Numbered from the stretch's first letter, positions 1 to 9,207 are shown. The stretch: 64,000 bases of DNA from Bacillota bacterium (GCA_009780065.1 WRAS01000006.1:1-64000), one strand, 5' to 3'. Notes: a model not told the origin generated them from the letters alone. Translations and numbers: made by a program.

Positions 1-171
1 AAAATGTGCAGGTAAGTCCGCCGTAAATGTTGGTAACGGGGTTAATGGCTGGATACCGATGTTTCCCGCCTTTGCGATTGGATTACTTGTGTACGAGAGC
101 AAACCGATTCCGCCAACTGCGAACGCAAGAGCCATCATCATTAGGCAAGAAGTTAAAATTATTTTTCTCAT
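1..171 (-). CDS. Secreted protein, N-terminal part only (cut by window edge)
   Basis: Only the first 57 codons are inside the window; the reading frame is open to position 1. The N-terminus (MRKIILTSCLMMMALAFAVG) is a signal peptide: short positive start, hydrophobic core, small residues, then a polar mature region rich in Pro and Thr. The ATG at 171 follows a GGGGGA ribosome binding site. A Cys lies in the early hydrophobic region but there is no proper lipobox, so export rather than lipidation is expected. The mature protein is not visible, so no function can be given. Confidence 0.75.
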   Translation of the reverse strand, partial: MRKIILTSCLMMMALAFAVGGIGLLSYTSNPIAKAGNIGIQPLTPLPTFTADLPAHF

Positions 172-193
172 TTGTTCCCCCATATTTGTTTGA

Positions 194-222
194 GTAATAT
201 CACCTTTGTTCACTTTTGTCAA
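194..222 (-). promoter_or_regulatory. Sigma-A type promoter for the secreted protein
   Basis: On the minus strand TTGACA (217-222) and TATTAC (194-199) are separated by 17 nt. The predicted transcript would have a leader of about 20 nt carrying the GGGGGA ribosome binding site. Confidence 0.6.
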
Positions 223-287
223 ATATTTTTATAATAATTATATATTAGTTTTTGCATTAGTCAATTTTTAATGCGCTTTGCATCATT

Positions 288-317
288 AAAAAACGCCTTC
301 AATCGAAGGCGTTTTTT
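288..317. terminator. Bidirectional intrinsic terminator
   Basis: AACGCCTTC / GAAGGCGTT form a 9-bp stem with a 4-nt loop, flanked by A and T runs on the two sides. It lies downstream of the small membrane protein gene that ends at 335. Confidence 0.85.
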
Positions 318-334
318 GTTCCCCAAATTCGATA

Positions 335-604
335 TTAAAGAATAAAGTGAAGAACGATAAGAACAACAGCGACAGCCCACAAAATGAGCCAAAGTATGGT
401 TCTGCGTCTTGTACCCTGCGCCCAGAAAAATGCACAGAAAGCAACCGTAATGTATGCCAACACGTTTGCAATTGTTATGAATGCACTTTGAAGGTCACTA
501 CCGATATTGAACAGTGTAAGTGTAAGTGCCGCACCAATCAACATAAGCGCAACGAATGCAATTACGTTAATCAAGCCTCTTAAACCATTACCTCTTCTTG
601 CCAT
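335..604 (-). CDS. Small membrane protein, unknown
   Basis: 89 residues. Three hydrophobic segments (about residues 11-32, 41-62 and 70-88) follow a short basic start (MARRGNGLR), so it is an integral membrane protein with little outside the bilayer. A good AAAGGAG site lies 8 nt upstream of the ATG. It has its own promoter and is followed directly by a terminator, so it is transcribed alone. I do not recognise the family; no catalytic residues are evident. Confidence 0.75.
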   Translation of the reverse strand: MARRGNGLRGLINVIAFVALMLIGAALTLTLFNIGSDLQSAFITIANVLAYITVAFCAFFWAQGTRRRTILWLILWAVAVVLIVLHFIL

Positions 605-626
605 AAGCCTTTCTCCTTTTAATTGT

Positions 627-654
627 ATTATATAGTATGAGTATAGTTGGTTAA
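627..654 (-). promoter_or_regulatory. Promoter of the small membrane protein gene
   Basis: TATAAT at 627-632 and a weak TTAACC at 649-654 with 16 nt between them, giving a leader of about 20 nt that contains the AAAGGAG site. Confidence 0.5.
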
Positions 655-681
655 ATTATTAATGTCAAATTAAAACGCCAG

Positions 682-1359
682 TTACAAGTCAATTTCAGTT
701 TCTTTTTTTGTTTTAGCATTTTTCAAAGCGTTTATAAGTTGCTGTCTGCCTAGTTCCAGTTCTTGATGATATGTATCATAAGATGACTCTGTCAATTGTT
801 CTTTTGTTATACCATAAAAGTCGCCCAGTATAGGTGAATTTTCTATTGCCACGTCAATCATAGGGGTTTCATTTTCATTGGTCATTTTAAGACTGGCTTT
901 TTTTGCGGTGCGCTCTTTGTCTAGTTTATATGCTGCCGTACCTGAAATTGCACCGCCCAAAGCAAAAAGACCAGCAGCAACAGTAAAAGGCATTAGTTCA
1001 TGCCCCGCAGCATCCAATACCCAAGGATTTTGTGTTACGAAATTTTGGACCATTTCCCCTGTTCTTCCACCGATTTCTCCGCCAACAATTTCCGCATTAG
1101 AGAGCCCCTCGAAAACTTTTTGGCGTGTTTCTTCGCTCATGTTATTTATGAAACTTACGTTACCTTGAATTTCTCTGGCTTGCAGGCCTGCTGGGATAGC
1201 GGATCCCATTATCCCTACCCCGGTTACCAAACCGACTGTCTTGCGGTTAATTAGATTTGCGGCGATATTTTTCATCGCATTAATGGCAACCATGATATCT
1301 CCCAAATGCCTTTGGAATCTGGATTGCCCGTTCTCTTGCTTATTCTCGTTTTGTTCCAT
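682..1359 (-). CDS. Unknown protein with two hydrophobic segments, last gene of the recJ operon
   Basis: 225 residues from the ATG at 1359, which has an AAAGGA site 8 nt upstream; an ATG 21 nt earlier (1380) lacks one. Two Gly/Ala-rich hydrophobic stretches (VGLVTGVGIMGSAIPAGL and VAAGLFALGGAISGTAAY) look like membrane helices. The rest is polar and helical with an acidic C-terminal region ending in Lys/Glu. It begins 30 nt after the rluD stop and is probably cotranscribed with recJ-rnj-lspA-rluD. Family not recognised. Confidence 0.7.
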   Translation of the reverse strand: MEQNENKQENGQSRFQRHLGDIMVAINAMKNIAANLINRKTVGLVTGVGIMGSAIPAGLQAREIQGNVSFINNMSEETRQKVFEGLSNAEIVGGEIGGRTGEMVQNFVTQNPWVLDAAGHELMPFTVAAGLFALGGAISGTAAYKLDKERTAKKASLKMTNENETPMIDVAIENSPILGDFYGITKEQLTESSYDTYHQELELGRQQLINALKNAKTKKETEIDL

Positions 1360-1389
1360 TATTATTTCCTTTAACCACAAATATCAAAA

Positions 1390-2331
1390 TTATTTAACAA
1401 TGTCAAGCAGCGATAGGATTTTGTTGAATTCCGGTGTTGTCTCTATCTTGAATAGTAGGCTTTCAGAGGTGATTGGGTGGGTGAATTCTAGTTGGATGCT
1501 TTCGAGGAGTTGTCCGGAGACCTTTATTGTGGAATTTTGGTTATATTCAGGGTCGGCAATTAGGGGATGATTTAGTGAGCGCATGTGTACGCGAATTTGG
1601 TGTGTGCGGCCTGTTTCCAAATTAAATTTTACAAGTGATATAGGTTTTTTGGATGTTTTGGTTGTGTACAAAGTAATTGATTCATAGTGAGTTATTGCAA
1701 TGCGTGCATTTTTTTGGTTTGGTGTGGCGACAGTATACCGCGTGCGGTTTCTTTGGTCGCGTATTATGGGTTTGTTGACGGTGCCTGTGCCGTGAAGGTG
1801 CCCCTCGATCAAGCCGATATATGTGCGTTGTATTTGGTGTGATTCAAACATTTTGGATAACTTTTCTTGGGTTTTTTTGGTTTTGGCAACCATAATAAGT
1901 CCCGCGGTGTTCTTGTCCAAGCGGTGGACAATACCTGCACGATCCAGAGCGTCTGATTTTTTAAATTTGTATAAGAGCGCGTTTAGCAACGTTCCAGATT
2001 TAACGCCCGCACCCGGATGCACAGTCATGCCGCGTGGTTTATTGATAATGATTAAGTGATTGTCTTCGAACACAATATCGAGGGGGATATTTTCCGGCGT
2101 TGCGGGAATATCGTTGCAAGTCATAGAAAATTTGATTATATCGTCCAGTTTTAAAATAGTACCTGTTTTAACAATGTTTCCATTCAATGTTATGTCGCCA
2201 TTTTTAATGGATGCGGATATTTGGCTACGTGTATGTTCGCCCGCAAAAAAGTCGGCAAGGAATGTGTCCAGCCGCTTGCCGATGTTTTCGTTATTGATTT
2301 GAATCTGCTGCGGACTCGGTTGTTGGTTCAT
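1390..2331 (-). CDS. rluD: RluD-family large-subunit rRNA pseudouridine synthase
   Basis: 313 residues, the normal length. An N-terminal S4 RNA-binding domain (about residues 15-75) is followed by the pseudouridine synthase fold with the catalytic motif HRLDKNTAGL, whose Asp is the nucleophile. Family members isomerise uridines in 23S rRNA (RluD acts on helix 69); the exact target here is not proven. The start at 2331 has an AAAGGA site and lies 41 nt inside the lspA coding sequence, so the two genes overlap and are probably translationally coupled. The lspA-rluD order is common in Bacillota. Confidence 0.93.
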   Translation of the reverse strand: MNQQPSPQQIQINNENIGKRLDTFLADFFAGEHTRSQISASIKNGDITLNGNIVKTGTILKLDDIIKFSMTCNDIPATPENIPLDIVFEDNHLIIINKPRGMTVHPGAGVKSGTLLNALLYKFKKSDALDRAGIVHRLDKNTAGLIMVAKTKKTQEKLSKMFESHQIQRTYIGLIEGHLHGTGTVNKPIIRDQRNRTRYTVATPNQKNARIAITHYESITLYTTKTSKKPISLVKFNLETGRTHQIRVHMRSLNHPLIADPEYNQNSTIKVSGQLLESIQLEFTHPITSESLLFKIETTPEFNKILSLLDIVK

Positions 2332-2821
2332 CAGTTGTGGTTTCCTTTTTGTTGCTTTTGAAGAAACTCTTTCTGTCGAAGAATAACAGATAAATTATAA
2401 TCATGACAAGTCCAATATTGATAAAAATGTCCGCAAAGTTAAAGATTGGGAAGTTAACAAAATCCAGTCGAATGAAGTCACGTACATAGCCAAAGAAGAT
2501 TCTGTCGAACAGGTTACCCAGTGCACCGCCAAGGAACAATCCAAACCCGATATGGAAAAATTTTGGTACATTTTGTCCTTTTATCTTTTTTCTGCGAGTG
2601 TGCAGGATGTAAAAAGCACCCAAACCCAAGATGAAAACAGAAGAAATTATAATAAGGAACAACACAGCACCATCCAGCATGGAGAACGCCGCGCCAAAAT
2701 TCCGTTCGAAGTGAATTGAAAGAACCTCGGGGATTAGTTCGATGTAACGATAATATGTTAAGTACTTTGACGTTATGTCGATTGCTATTGCCAGTACTAG
2801 GGCAACTAGGAAAAATGTCAT
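2291..2821 (-). CDS. lspA: Lipoprotein signal peptidase II
   Basis: 176 residues, four membrane helices. The two catalytic aspartates sit in the expected motifs GNLFDR and FNFADI. The enzyme cuts signal peptides from prolipoproteins after Lgt has lipidated the Cys. The C-terminus has a 20-residue polar tail rich in Thr, Glu and Ser whose DNA also encodes the start of rluD in another frame; the tail is probably dispensable. The start has an AAGGAG site and follows rnj by 15 nt. Confidence 0.95.
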   Translation of the reverse strand: MTFFLVALVLAIAIDITSKYLTYYRYIELIPEVLSIHFERNFGAAFSMLDGAVLFLIIISSVFILGLGAFYILHTRRKKIKGQNVPKFFHIGFGLFLGGALGNLFDRIFFGYVRDFIRLDFVNFPIFNFADIFINIGLVMIIIYLLFFDRKSFFKSNKKETTTDEPTTESAADSNQ

Positions 2822-2836
2822 TGTGGTGTCTCCTTG

Positions 2837-4492
2837 TTAGTTTGCCTGGAGCATGGTTACAACGATTGGGCGACGGTTTTTTTGTTTGTGAAAAAATTGT
2901 TGGACGTCACGGCGAATTTGGTTGCGGATGTTATTTGCATCGTCGCCTGTTAAAGATATTTTTGAGATGCTTTCAAGAATTACTTGTTTAAGTTCGGGAA
3001 TAACCCCTTCCATCTCTTCTGGAAAAAGAAGTCCACGTGTCATGACATCTGGACCGCTGGAAATCTCGCCTGTTTTTTTACAATAACCGATACCCACGAT
3101 ACATATTCCCTCTTCAGCCAATGTCATTCTGTCACGCAAGACATTTGAGTCAGTTGTACCACAACCTTTCCCATCGATAAGACGGATACCGCTTGGGACG
3201 CTGCCGGCCCTGCGCAGGTTATTTGTGGAAAGTTCCCAGATATCGCCGATGTCTGGGATTGCGATGTTGCGCTCGGGCATGCCCATACGGCGCGCAATCT
3301 CGGCGTGTTTTCGCATGTGTTTTTGTTCACCATGTACCGGAATAAAGAAAAGCGGTTTTAGAAGTGCATGCATGATTTTAAGTTCCTCTTCGCATGCGTG
3401 TCCAGAGACGTGAACCTCGGCAAGGCTTTCGTACACGACCTCGACCCCGCGCTTGATTAGATTATTGACAACGTTGTTGACACTGCGTTCGTTTCCAGGA
3501 ATCGGGTGTGAGGATAAAATTACCAAGTCATTTGGACCAAGGTGAATTTTGTTAAAGTCGCCGGTACTCATACGTACGAGGGCACTGGAAGGCTCACCTT
3601 GGGAGCCTGTCAGTATTACAAGAACCTCTTTGTCTGCGTATGTTGAAACATGTGCGACGTCTATGATTTGGCCTTGGGTAACGCGCATTTCGCCGATTTT
3701 AATTGCGGTGTCGGTGACATTAATCATACTGCGACCCGAGAATGCGACCTTTCTTTTGTGTTTTTCGGCAAGGTCTAGGAGTTGTTGAACACGGTGGACA
3801 TTGCTGGAAAACGTTGCGACGAAAATACGTTTGTCTTTGCTCTTTTCGAAGATTTCATCCATTTTTTCGCTGACGGTAGTTTCGGACATGGTGAAGCCCT
3901 TTCGGCCTGCGTTAGTGGATTCACAAAGGAACAGCGAAACACCCTTTTTACCGATTTCGCCTATTCGTGTCAAATCGATAATTTGTCCGTCCGGTGGGGT
4001 AAGGTCTATCTTGAAGTCACCGCTGATAAATACCACACCAACCGGTGTTGTTATAGAAAGTGCGAAGGATCCCGCGACACTGTGGTTGACGTGGATAAAT
4101 TCCACTGCGAATGGGCCGATGTTCACGACCGAACGTGGTTTGACGCTGGTGGCTTTTACCTTTACACCAGGGTGTTCACGAAGTTTGTTGTCAATAAGTG
4201 CAAGTGACAAGCGGCTTCCGTATATTTGGGCTGGAACCTCGGCAAGTGCGTATGGCAGACCACCGATGTGGTCTTCGTGCGCGTGTGTTATGACGTAGCC
4301 TTTGACCTTGTCCTTGTTTTTTATAAGGTAACTGATGTCTTGAACCACCAGGTCTATGCCTGGCATGTCTTCTGTTGGGAAACCCAGACCTGCGTCTACG
4401 ACGACGATGTCATCGCCGAATTCCAGCGCGGTCATGTTTTTTCCAATCTCCCCCACCCCGCCGAGGAAGATTACTTTTAAATTCTTTGCCAT
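2837..4492 (-). CDS. rnj: Ribonuclease J (metallo-beta-lactamase / beta-CASP)
   Basis: 551 residues. The metallo-beta-lactamase metal site is seen as THAHEDHIGG, followed by the beta-CASP region and the C-terminal domain. RNase J is a zinc-dependent 5'-3' exonuclease and endonuclease that matures and degrades mRNA and processes rRNA in Bacillota. Length and motif order match RnjA/RnjB; only one copy is in the window, so J1 and J2 cannot be told apart. An AAAGGAG site precedes the ATG and the gene follows recJ by 25 nt. Confidence 0.95.
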   Translation of the reverse strand: MAKNLKVIFLGGVGEIGKNMTALEFGDDIVVVDAGLGFPTEDMPGIDLVVQDISYLIKNKDKVKGYVITHAHEDHIGGLPYALAEVPAQIYGSRLSLALIDNKLREHPGVKVKATSVKPRSVVNIGPFAVEFIHVNHSVAGSFALSITTPVGVVFISGDFKIDLTPPDGQIIDLTRIGEIGKKGVSLFLCESTNAGRKGFTMSETTVSEKMDEIFEKSKDKRIFVATFSSNVHRVQQLLDLAEKHKRKVAFSGRSMINVTDTAIKIGEMRVTQGQIIDVAHVSTYADKEVLVILTGSQGEPSSALVRMSTGDFNKIHLGPNDLVILSSHPIPGNERSVNNVVNNLIKRGVEVVYESLAEVHVSGHACEEELKIMHALLKPLFFIPVHGEQKHMRKHAEIARRMGMPERNIAIPDIGDIWELSTNNLRRAGSVPSGIRLIDGKGCGTTDSNVLRDRMTLAEEGICIVGIGYCKKTGEISSGPDVMTRGLLFPEEMEGVIPELKQVILESISKISLTGDDANNIRNQIRRDVQQFFHKQKNRRPIVVTMLQAN

Positions 4493-4517
4493 GATTCTCC
4501 TTTATTTTTAACATGTG

Positions 4518-6620
4518 TTACATGTTTGATTGGTTCAGTAATTGGTTATAGATTGTGCTGTTTGTTAGTTCTGTGTTGACTTTTTCGTTGATTGTAACAT
4601 AGCCATTTTTTATATTAATTATGCCAAGTTCGGTAAAGACCGCCACGCAAAACACAAATTGAAATAGGTTAATATCTTGGTCATCCTTTCTTGCTTTTGA
4701 ATACAGTTCAATTAGTCCGTTTGTTCGTGTTTTATGTTGCTTTCTTATTACTTTATAGTATCGCACAAACACATCCCTGTCAACAGTTAGTTTATGCACA
4801 GCAAATAATTTATCCGACGCAGGCGATTTTAAATTGATTGCAAGAGCCAATGCTGTGCTTTCGTCGCAGGTCACAATTGGATAGAATTCTTTTACAACCG
4901 CCTTTAGTGTGGTTGGTGCATTTTTTGTTTTAGAGTTAAGCGAGAAATCAGCCTTTTGGAATTCGAAAAGAACTTGTTTTTTTGAGTGGTGTGCAAGTGT
5001 TTCCAGATACTGGGCGGCATTGAAGAACATGAAACTGATGTTCACATTATTGATTTGCGGAGTAACAAAGCGAACGTGATTTGGGTGATTTTGAAGCACC
5101 TGGGTCTTTACGGACGTTATTTCTGTTACAAATTTTGGGCGCTTGTTACCACAGCCAGTGGGTTCTAGTTTTTCGATTTCCAATACAAATTCGGGGCTAA
5201 TCTCATCAAGGGGCAAGTCGAAGTCATATTCTTTATCCGTGGTTGATTCGGATCCAACAACATTAGCAAGGTCGGATGTTATTCTTTCAACGAAGGTTGT
5301 GATGTTTTCTGGAACTATGCTGAGACCTGCTGCCATGGCGTGACCACCAAAGGATGCGAGTACATCGGAATGACGCGTTAACAGTTCGATGATGTTTATT
5401 TTACCGACGCTTCGTCCACTGCCCTTGTAGATGTTTTTTGATTTGGATAAGATTATTGCTGGTTTTGCAAATTTGTCCGTGATTCGCGCAGCAACAATAC
5501 CCAATACCCCACCATCCCAAGTATCGTTATACAAAATAATAATGTTATTTTGGAACAAACCTTTGGTTTCAATTATTGTATCGCACTCGGCAAAGATGTC
5601 GTTACAAAGTTTTTGGCGTGCTGTGTTTAGGTTAGATAGACTGGTGATTATTTCTGTAATTTTTATTTCGTCTTTTTCCAAGAGTAAATCCAATCCGCGC
5701 TTTGCGTTACCCATACGCCCTGCGGCGTTTATTTTTGGACCCAATTTAAAACTGATATCTTGGGCAGTTAATTTGCCGAAGATATTGGAACTTTTTGCCA
5801 ACGCGGTTACCGCGGGTGAAGAGTTTTTGTTTAACATTTCCAGACCAATTGCGGTGATAACACGATTTTCGTCGTTAAGAGGGACAATATCCGCAATAGT
5901 TGCAAGTGCACAAATATCTACATAATCACGAACGGTATTCAGACCAAATGTGCGTGCATCAATTGACTTGTCTTGGTTTTGGTTGAAGTTGGCTTGCGAG
6001 AGTGCCTGGACAAGTTTTAATGATACACCTGCACCACACAAGTCCTGGAAGGGGTATTCTTGGTCTTCGAATTTTGGGTTGATACAGATACAGTCTGGTG
6101 TTTTTTCCGGGATTGTGTGGTGGTCTGTGACAATAACATCCATACCCAGAGATTTGGCGTGTTCAATTTCGTCATAGCATGAGATACCGCTGTCTACCGT
6201 TATTATTAGATTTGGTTGAAAACGTTTGTGCAATTTATCAAGTAGTTCTATTGTTAAGCCGTAGCCGTCTGCGTCACGATTAGGCAAAAAGTATCGCGTA
6301 TTTGCGCGACGTGTAAGCAAGTACTTGTAAAGAATCGCGGTTGCAGAAATACCATCACAGTCGTAATCGCCTATTATAAGTATTCGTTCTTTGTTCTTTA
6401 TGGCGGTTTGGATTCTGGTGACACCTTGTTGCATACCTTTAAGCAAAAAAGGGTCATGCAGACGGTTAATCGAAAAATTAAAGAAATCTTTTACTTTCCC
6501 GGGCGTGTCGATGCCCCTTATATTTAGAAGCCTGGCAAATTTTTCCGAAAAACCAAATCCGTCGTAAACCGCCAGTTCGGTGGGCGTCAGTAGCCCATTC
6601 CTTTTGGCATTTACATTCAT
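4518..6620 (-). CDS. recJ: Single-stranded-DNA exonuclease RecJ
   Basis: 700 residues from the ATG at 6620. The DHH-family motifs are present: DYDCDGISA (motif I) and TDHHT (motif III), followed by the DHHA1 domain with the GGH motif (ASFGGHAMAAGLS) and an OB-fold region. RecJ degrades ssDNA 5'-3' in recombination and mismatch repair. The start at 6620 has a GAAGGAA site. An in-frame ATG at 6710 lies upstream of the recJ promoter at 6642-6671 and adds residues not typical of RecJ, so it was rejected. First gene of the operon running to 682. Confidence 0.94.
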   Translation of the reverse strand: MNVNAKRNGLLTPTELAVYDGFGFSEKFARLLNIRGIDTPGKVKDFFNFSINRLHDPFLLKGMQQGVTRIQTAIKNKERILIIGDYDCDGISATAILYKYLLTRRANTRYFLPNRDADGYGLTIELLDKLHKRFQPNLIITVDSGISCYDEIEHAKSLGMDVIVTDHHTIPEKTPDCICINPKFEDQEYPFQDLCGAGVSLKLVQALSQANFNQNQDKSIDARTFGLNTVRDYVDICALATIADIVPLNDENRVITAIGLEMLNKNSSPAVTALAKSSNIFGKLTAQDISFKLGPKINAAGRMGNAKRGLDLLLEKDEIKITEIITSLSNLNTARQKLCNDIFAECDTIIETKGLFQNNIIILYNDTWDGGVLGIVAARITDKFAKPAIILSKSKNIYKGSGRSVGKINIIELLTRHSDVLASFGGHAMAAGLSIVPENITTFVERITSDLANVVGSESTTDKEYDFDLPLDEISPEFVLEIEKLEPTGCGNKRPKFVTEITSVKTQVLQNHPNHVRFVTPQINNVNISFMFFNAAQYLETLAHHSKKQVLFEFQKADFSLNSKTKNAPTTLKAVVKEFYPIVTCDESTALALAINLKSPASDKLFAVHKLTVDRDVFVRYYKVIRKQHKTRTNGLIELYSKARKDDQDINLFQFVFCVAVFTELGIINIKNGYVTINEKVNTELTNSTIYNQLLNQSNM

Positions 6621-6641
6621 TTTTCCGTTCCTTCTGGAATC

Positions 6642-6671
6642 ATTATACACAAGTTGATGGTTGTTTAGCAA
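6642..6671 (-). promoter_or_regulatory. Promoter of the recJ-rnj-lspA-rluD operon
   Basis: TTGCTA (6666-6671) and TATAAT (6642-6647) with 18 nt spacing. The predicted leader carries the GAAGGAA site before the ATG at 6620. Confidence 0.75.
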
Positions 6672-6698
6672 TAATTTTTTTCTGGTACTTTTCTTTAA

Positions 6699-6728
6699 TT
6701 GCGCAAACATGTTTTAGCGTGATAGAAT
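6699..6728 (+). promoter_or_regulatory. Promoter of the Mur-ligase-like gene, near-leaderless
   Basis: TTGCGC (6699-6704), 18 nt, TAGAAT (6723-6728); the ATG follows 10 nt later, leaving room for at most a few untranslated bases. No Shine-Dalgarno is present. Confidence 0.5.
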
Positions 6729-6738
6729 ATGTATAACT

Positions 6739-8376
6739 ATGTTAGGTTTTAGCAGTATTCCGCAAATGATAATTGTAATTGGTCTTAGTTTAATAAATGC
6801 GGTTTTATTATGTTTGGTTGCGTATAAGTTGGTTCATATTTACCAGTTGGGCGGTTATCGAAATCGCCCGTTTATTAAATGGGTATTTGACCGGGAGAAT
6901 GGTTTTTTTACACGGCTAATCGCGTTAACTTTGCTTGGGTTTGGTGGGATGTTCATTGTAAATGTTGTGTTCAAAAATTTTGTGGATGTTGGCTATTTGG
7001 CGCATATTGGCTTTGCATTTTATTTTTTGTTGGCAGTGTTTTTATGTAGAAGCATTTTTCAACAAAAAGCCAAGATAGGGTTGAAATTTACCGCGCGTGT
7101 TAAGCGATTATATATGGTTATGTTTTTGCTGATATTTGGTTTATCCTTCTTTGCAATGTGGGCAGGGTCATTTTGTCCGTGGATACAGTTTTCGTTTGTT
7201 ACTGGGGTTGCTTTGATATTGCCTTTTTGTGTGATAATGGCATCGTGGGTGTTATTCCCTGTTGAAGCGTGGATAAGAGGCTTTTATATAAAGCGTGCCA
7301 AGAAGAAATTATTCAGTGAGCAATACAAAAATTTAATACGTGTGGGAGTTACAGGGAGTTACGGAAAGACCAGTTGCAAGAACATTTTGGCAAAGATGCT
7401 GGCAAAGAAATATACGGTTGCAAGCAGTCCGAGTTCGTATAATACCCCGCTTGGGTTTTCGTTGACGGTTAATAATATCTTGGACGAGCACGAGGTTTTT
7501 GTTTTTGAGATGGGATTGAGGTATCGGCGTGACATTAAATATTTGGCGCAATTGTTTAGGCCTATGCATGGTGTTCTGACAGGTATAGGGACGCAGCATA
7601 TCGAGACGATGAGAACCGTGGAAAATATCAAGAACGAGAAGGCGGAATTATTACGGGCATTGCCAACCGATGGGATTGCGGTATTGAATGGTGAGAGTGA
7701 AAAATGTGTGGAATTATTTAGCGAGTTGGAATTGGAGAATAAATTCTTGGTTTCGGTAACCGATGGCGATAATGTTTTTGCGAGTGTACAAGACATAAAA
7801 ATGTCGGCAGAGGGATGCGAGTTCGAAATGACTATGGGTGGCGAGGTGGTAAAGTGCAAGACAAAATTACTTGGGAAACATAATATTCAGAACATTTTGA
7901 TGTGCGGGGCAATGGCGTATAAACTTGGGGTTTCATTAGGTTTAATTGCCGAGGCGGTTGGTGAATTAGAAGCGATTCCGCATCGATTGGAGATGGTGAA
8001 GTCCGGAAATGGGATTATCATTTTGGATGATTCATATAATGCAAGTGAAGATGGTATTCGGGCGGCGTTAGAAGTGTTGAGTTTTTTTGATGGGAAAAAG
8101 GTTGTACAGACACCTGGTTTAGTAGAACAGGGTAAATTTGGATATGATGCAAATTTCAAGATTGGGCAAATGATTGCAGATATTGCGGATGAAGTTATTG
8201 TAGTGAACGAGTTGAATAAAGATGCCTTGATTAATGGGTTGAAGGATGCTGGTTTTGAAAATACAAAGATTCATTTTGTTTCGTCATTGGATGGGGCAAA
8301 GGAATTATATGCAAAGTTACTGAGTAAAGGTGATGTTTTGTTGATTTCCAATGATTTGCCGGATAATTTTAAGTAA
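6739..8376 (+). CDS. Membrane-anchored Mur ligase family protein (MurF-like)
   Basis: 545 residues. The N-terminal 165 residues hold about five hydrophobic helices, an addition not found in soluble MurF. A Mur-ligase central domain follows with the ATP P-loop GVTGSYGKTSCKN, the SSPSSYNTPLG substrate loop and a DDSYNAS motif at the start of the C-terminal domain. MurF adds D-Ala-D-Ala to UDP-MurNAc-tripeptide at the cytoplasmic face; membrane-anchored relatives in Clostridia are less well understood and could use another amino acid substrate. No Shine-Dalgarno; the start is set by a promoter ending 10 nt upstream. Divergent from recJ. Confidence 0.82.
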   Translation: MLGFSSIPQMIIVIGLSLINAVLLCLVAYKLVHIYQLGGYRNRPFIKWVFDRENGFFTRLIALTLLGFGGMFIVNVVFKNFVDVGYLAHIGFAFYFLLAVFLCRSIFQQKAKIGLKFTARVKRLYMVMFLLIFGLSFFAMWAGSFCPWIQFSFVTGVALILPFCVIMASWVLFPVEAWIRGFYIKRAKKKLFSEQYKNLIRVGVTGSYGKTSCKNILAKMLAKKYTVASSPSSYNTPLGFSLTVNNILDEHEVFVFEMGLRYRRDIKYLAQLFRPMHGVLTGIGTQHIETMRTVENIKNEKAELLRALPTDGIAVLNGESEKCVELFSELELENKFLVSVTDGDNVFASVQDIKMSAEGCEFEMTMGGEVVKCKTKLLGKHNIQNILMCGAMAYKLGVSLGLIAEAVGELEAIPHRLEMVKSGNGIIILDDSYNASEDGIRAALEVLSFFDGKKVVQTPGLVEQGKFGYDANFKIGQMIADIADEVIVVNELNKDALINGLKDAGFENTKIHFVSSLDGAKELYAKLLSKGDVLLISNDLPDNFK

Positions 8377-8394
8377 ATCACTTAGTTAATTACT

Positions 8395-8475
8395 TGTTCA
8401 CATTCGACATTCGCTTTCTCGCCACTGGTCCTCGACCTGCGGTCTGCGAAGGTGGCGAGCGCGATGTCGCAATGT
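8395..8475. repeat. GC-rich long imperfect hairpin between convergent genes
   Basis: The left arm ACATTCGACAT...CTCGCCAC pairs with the right arm GTGGCGAG...ATGTCGCAATGT around a 26-nt loop that itself contains ACC/GGT pairing. The element lies in the 119-nt gap between two genes that converge, and is clearly more GC-rich than its surroundings. It could be a bidirectional terminator without a U tract, a REP-like palindromic element, or a structured RNA. No second full copy was seen in the window. Confidence 0.5.
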
Positions 8476-8495
8476 TCACGCGCCAAAGATGCGAA

Positions 8496-9170
8496 TTAGT
8501 TTTTTAAAAACATGAGTGTATTAGCAAGGAATTTTTGGGTTTCATCAATGTAAGTGAAATGACCAGAGTTTGGGTAGATTATAAGGGTGGAATTTTTTGC
8601 AAGTTTTTTCCATTGTCTGCCCATTTTTGGTGGAGTTGCCGTATCATGCTTGCCAAAAATTAGAAGAATTGGGTGATTGATATTTGAAATTTCTGGCTTG
8701 AGGTCGCGGTTGATTATGTTGTTGAATGTTTGTTTTCCCACTGGGGTTAGTTTTTTATAGTCTGGACTGCCCTGCTCGGTTTTGATTAGGTTTAGTTTTT
8801 TGCGTGTTTTGTAGAGGGCTATTTTTAATTTGGTGTTTAGTGATTTTCGCGGTTTTATACCCGCGGCACCAGTTAGCACAAGTTTTTCATATCGATTGGG
8901 ATTGCGGTTGACAAGGAGTGCGGTTATGCGTGCACCGAACGAGTGCGCCAAGATGTGACATTTTTCGACATTGTGTGAGTCTAGGAATGTTTCCACATAT
9001 GCGGCATAGTCTTCGAGCGTCCATGGCGTTTGCGGGGATATTAGGTCGTCTTTTTGGAACATTGGCATTGAAATGCTCAGGCAGTTAAAGTGGTATTGCA
9101 GGATTGGGGTTATGTTGGAAAAACTGTGTTCGTTGCCGCCCCAACCATGCAAGAATAAAAGTGTGTGCAT
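8496..9170 (-). CDS. Alpha/beta hydrolase
   Basis: 224 residues. The fold's landmarks are present: an oxyanion-hole HGWGGN near the start, the nucleophile elbow AHSFGA (Ser), the acid in FGKHDTATPP and the His in NSGHFTYID. It resembles small single-domain esterase or lactonase-type hydrolases; the substrate cannot be read from the sequence. No signal peptide, so cytoplasmic. No Shine-Dalgarno is visible; a weak CATAAG 7 nt before the ATG may be a -10 box. Divergent from the GNAT gene cluster. Confidence 0.88.
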   Translation of the reverse strand: MHTLLFLHGWGGNEHSFSNITPILQYHFNCLSISMPMFQKDDLISPQTPWTLEDYAAYVETFLDSHNVEKCHILAHSFGARITALLVNRNPNRYEKLVLTGAAGIKPRKSLNTKLKIALYKTRKKLNLIKTEQGSPDYKKLTPVGKQTFNNIINRDLKPEISNINHPILLIFGKHDTATPPKMGRQWKKLAKNSTLIIYPNSGHFTYIDETQKFLANTLMFLKN

Positions 9171-9207
9171 GGTTTAACTTATGATTGCATTGTTTTTTTG
9201 TTACCTA

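Noticed and set aside
3782..4298. Long plus-strand ORFs of 141 and 165 codons
   Set aside because: They are antisense to rnj, which has full family motifs and a ribosome binding site; the plus frames have no start signal and no recognisable sequence.
4509..4525. AACATGT-GTT-ACATGTT palindrome between recJ and rnj
   Set aside because: AT-rich, inside an operon, overlapping the recJ stop, no promoter nearby; could be chance.
6620..6710. Longer recJ start at 6710
   Set aside because: It lies upstream of the recJ promoter, and the 30 extra residues do not resemble RecJ; 6620 has a ribosome binding site.
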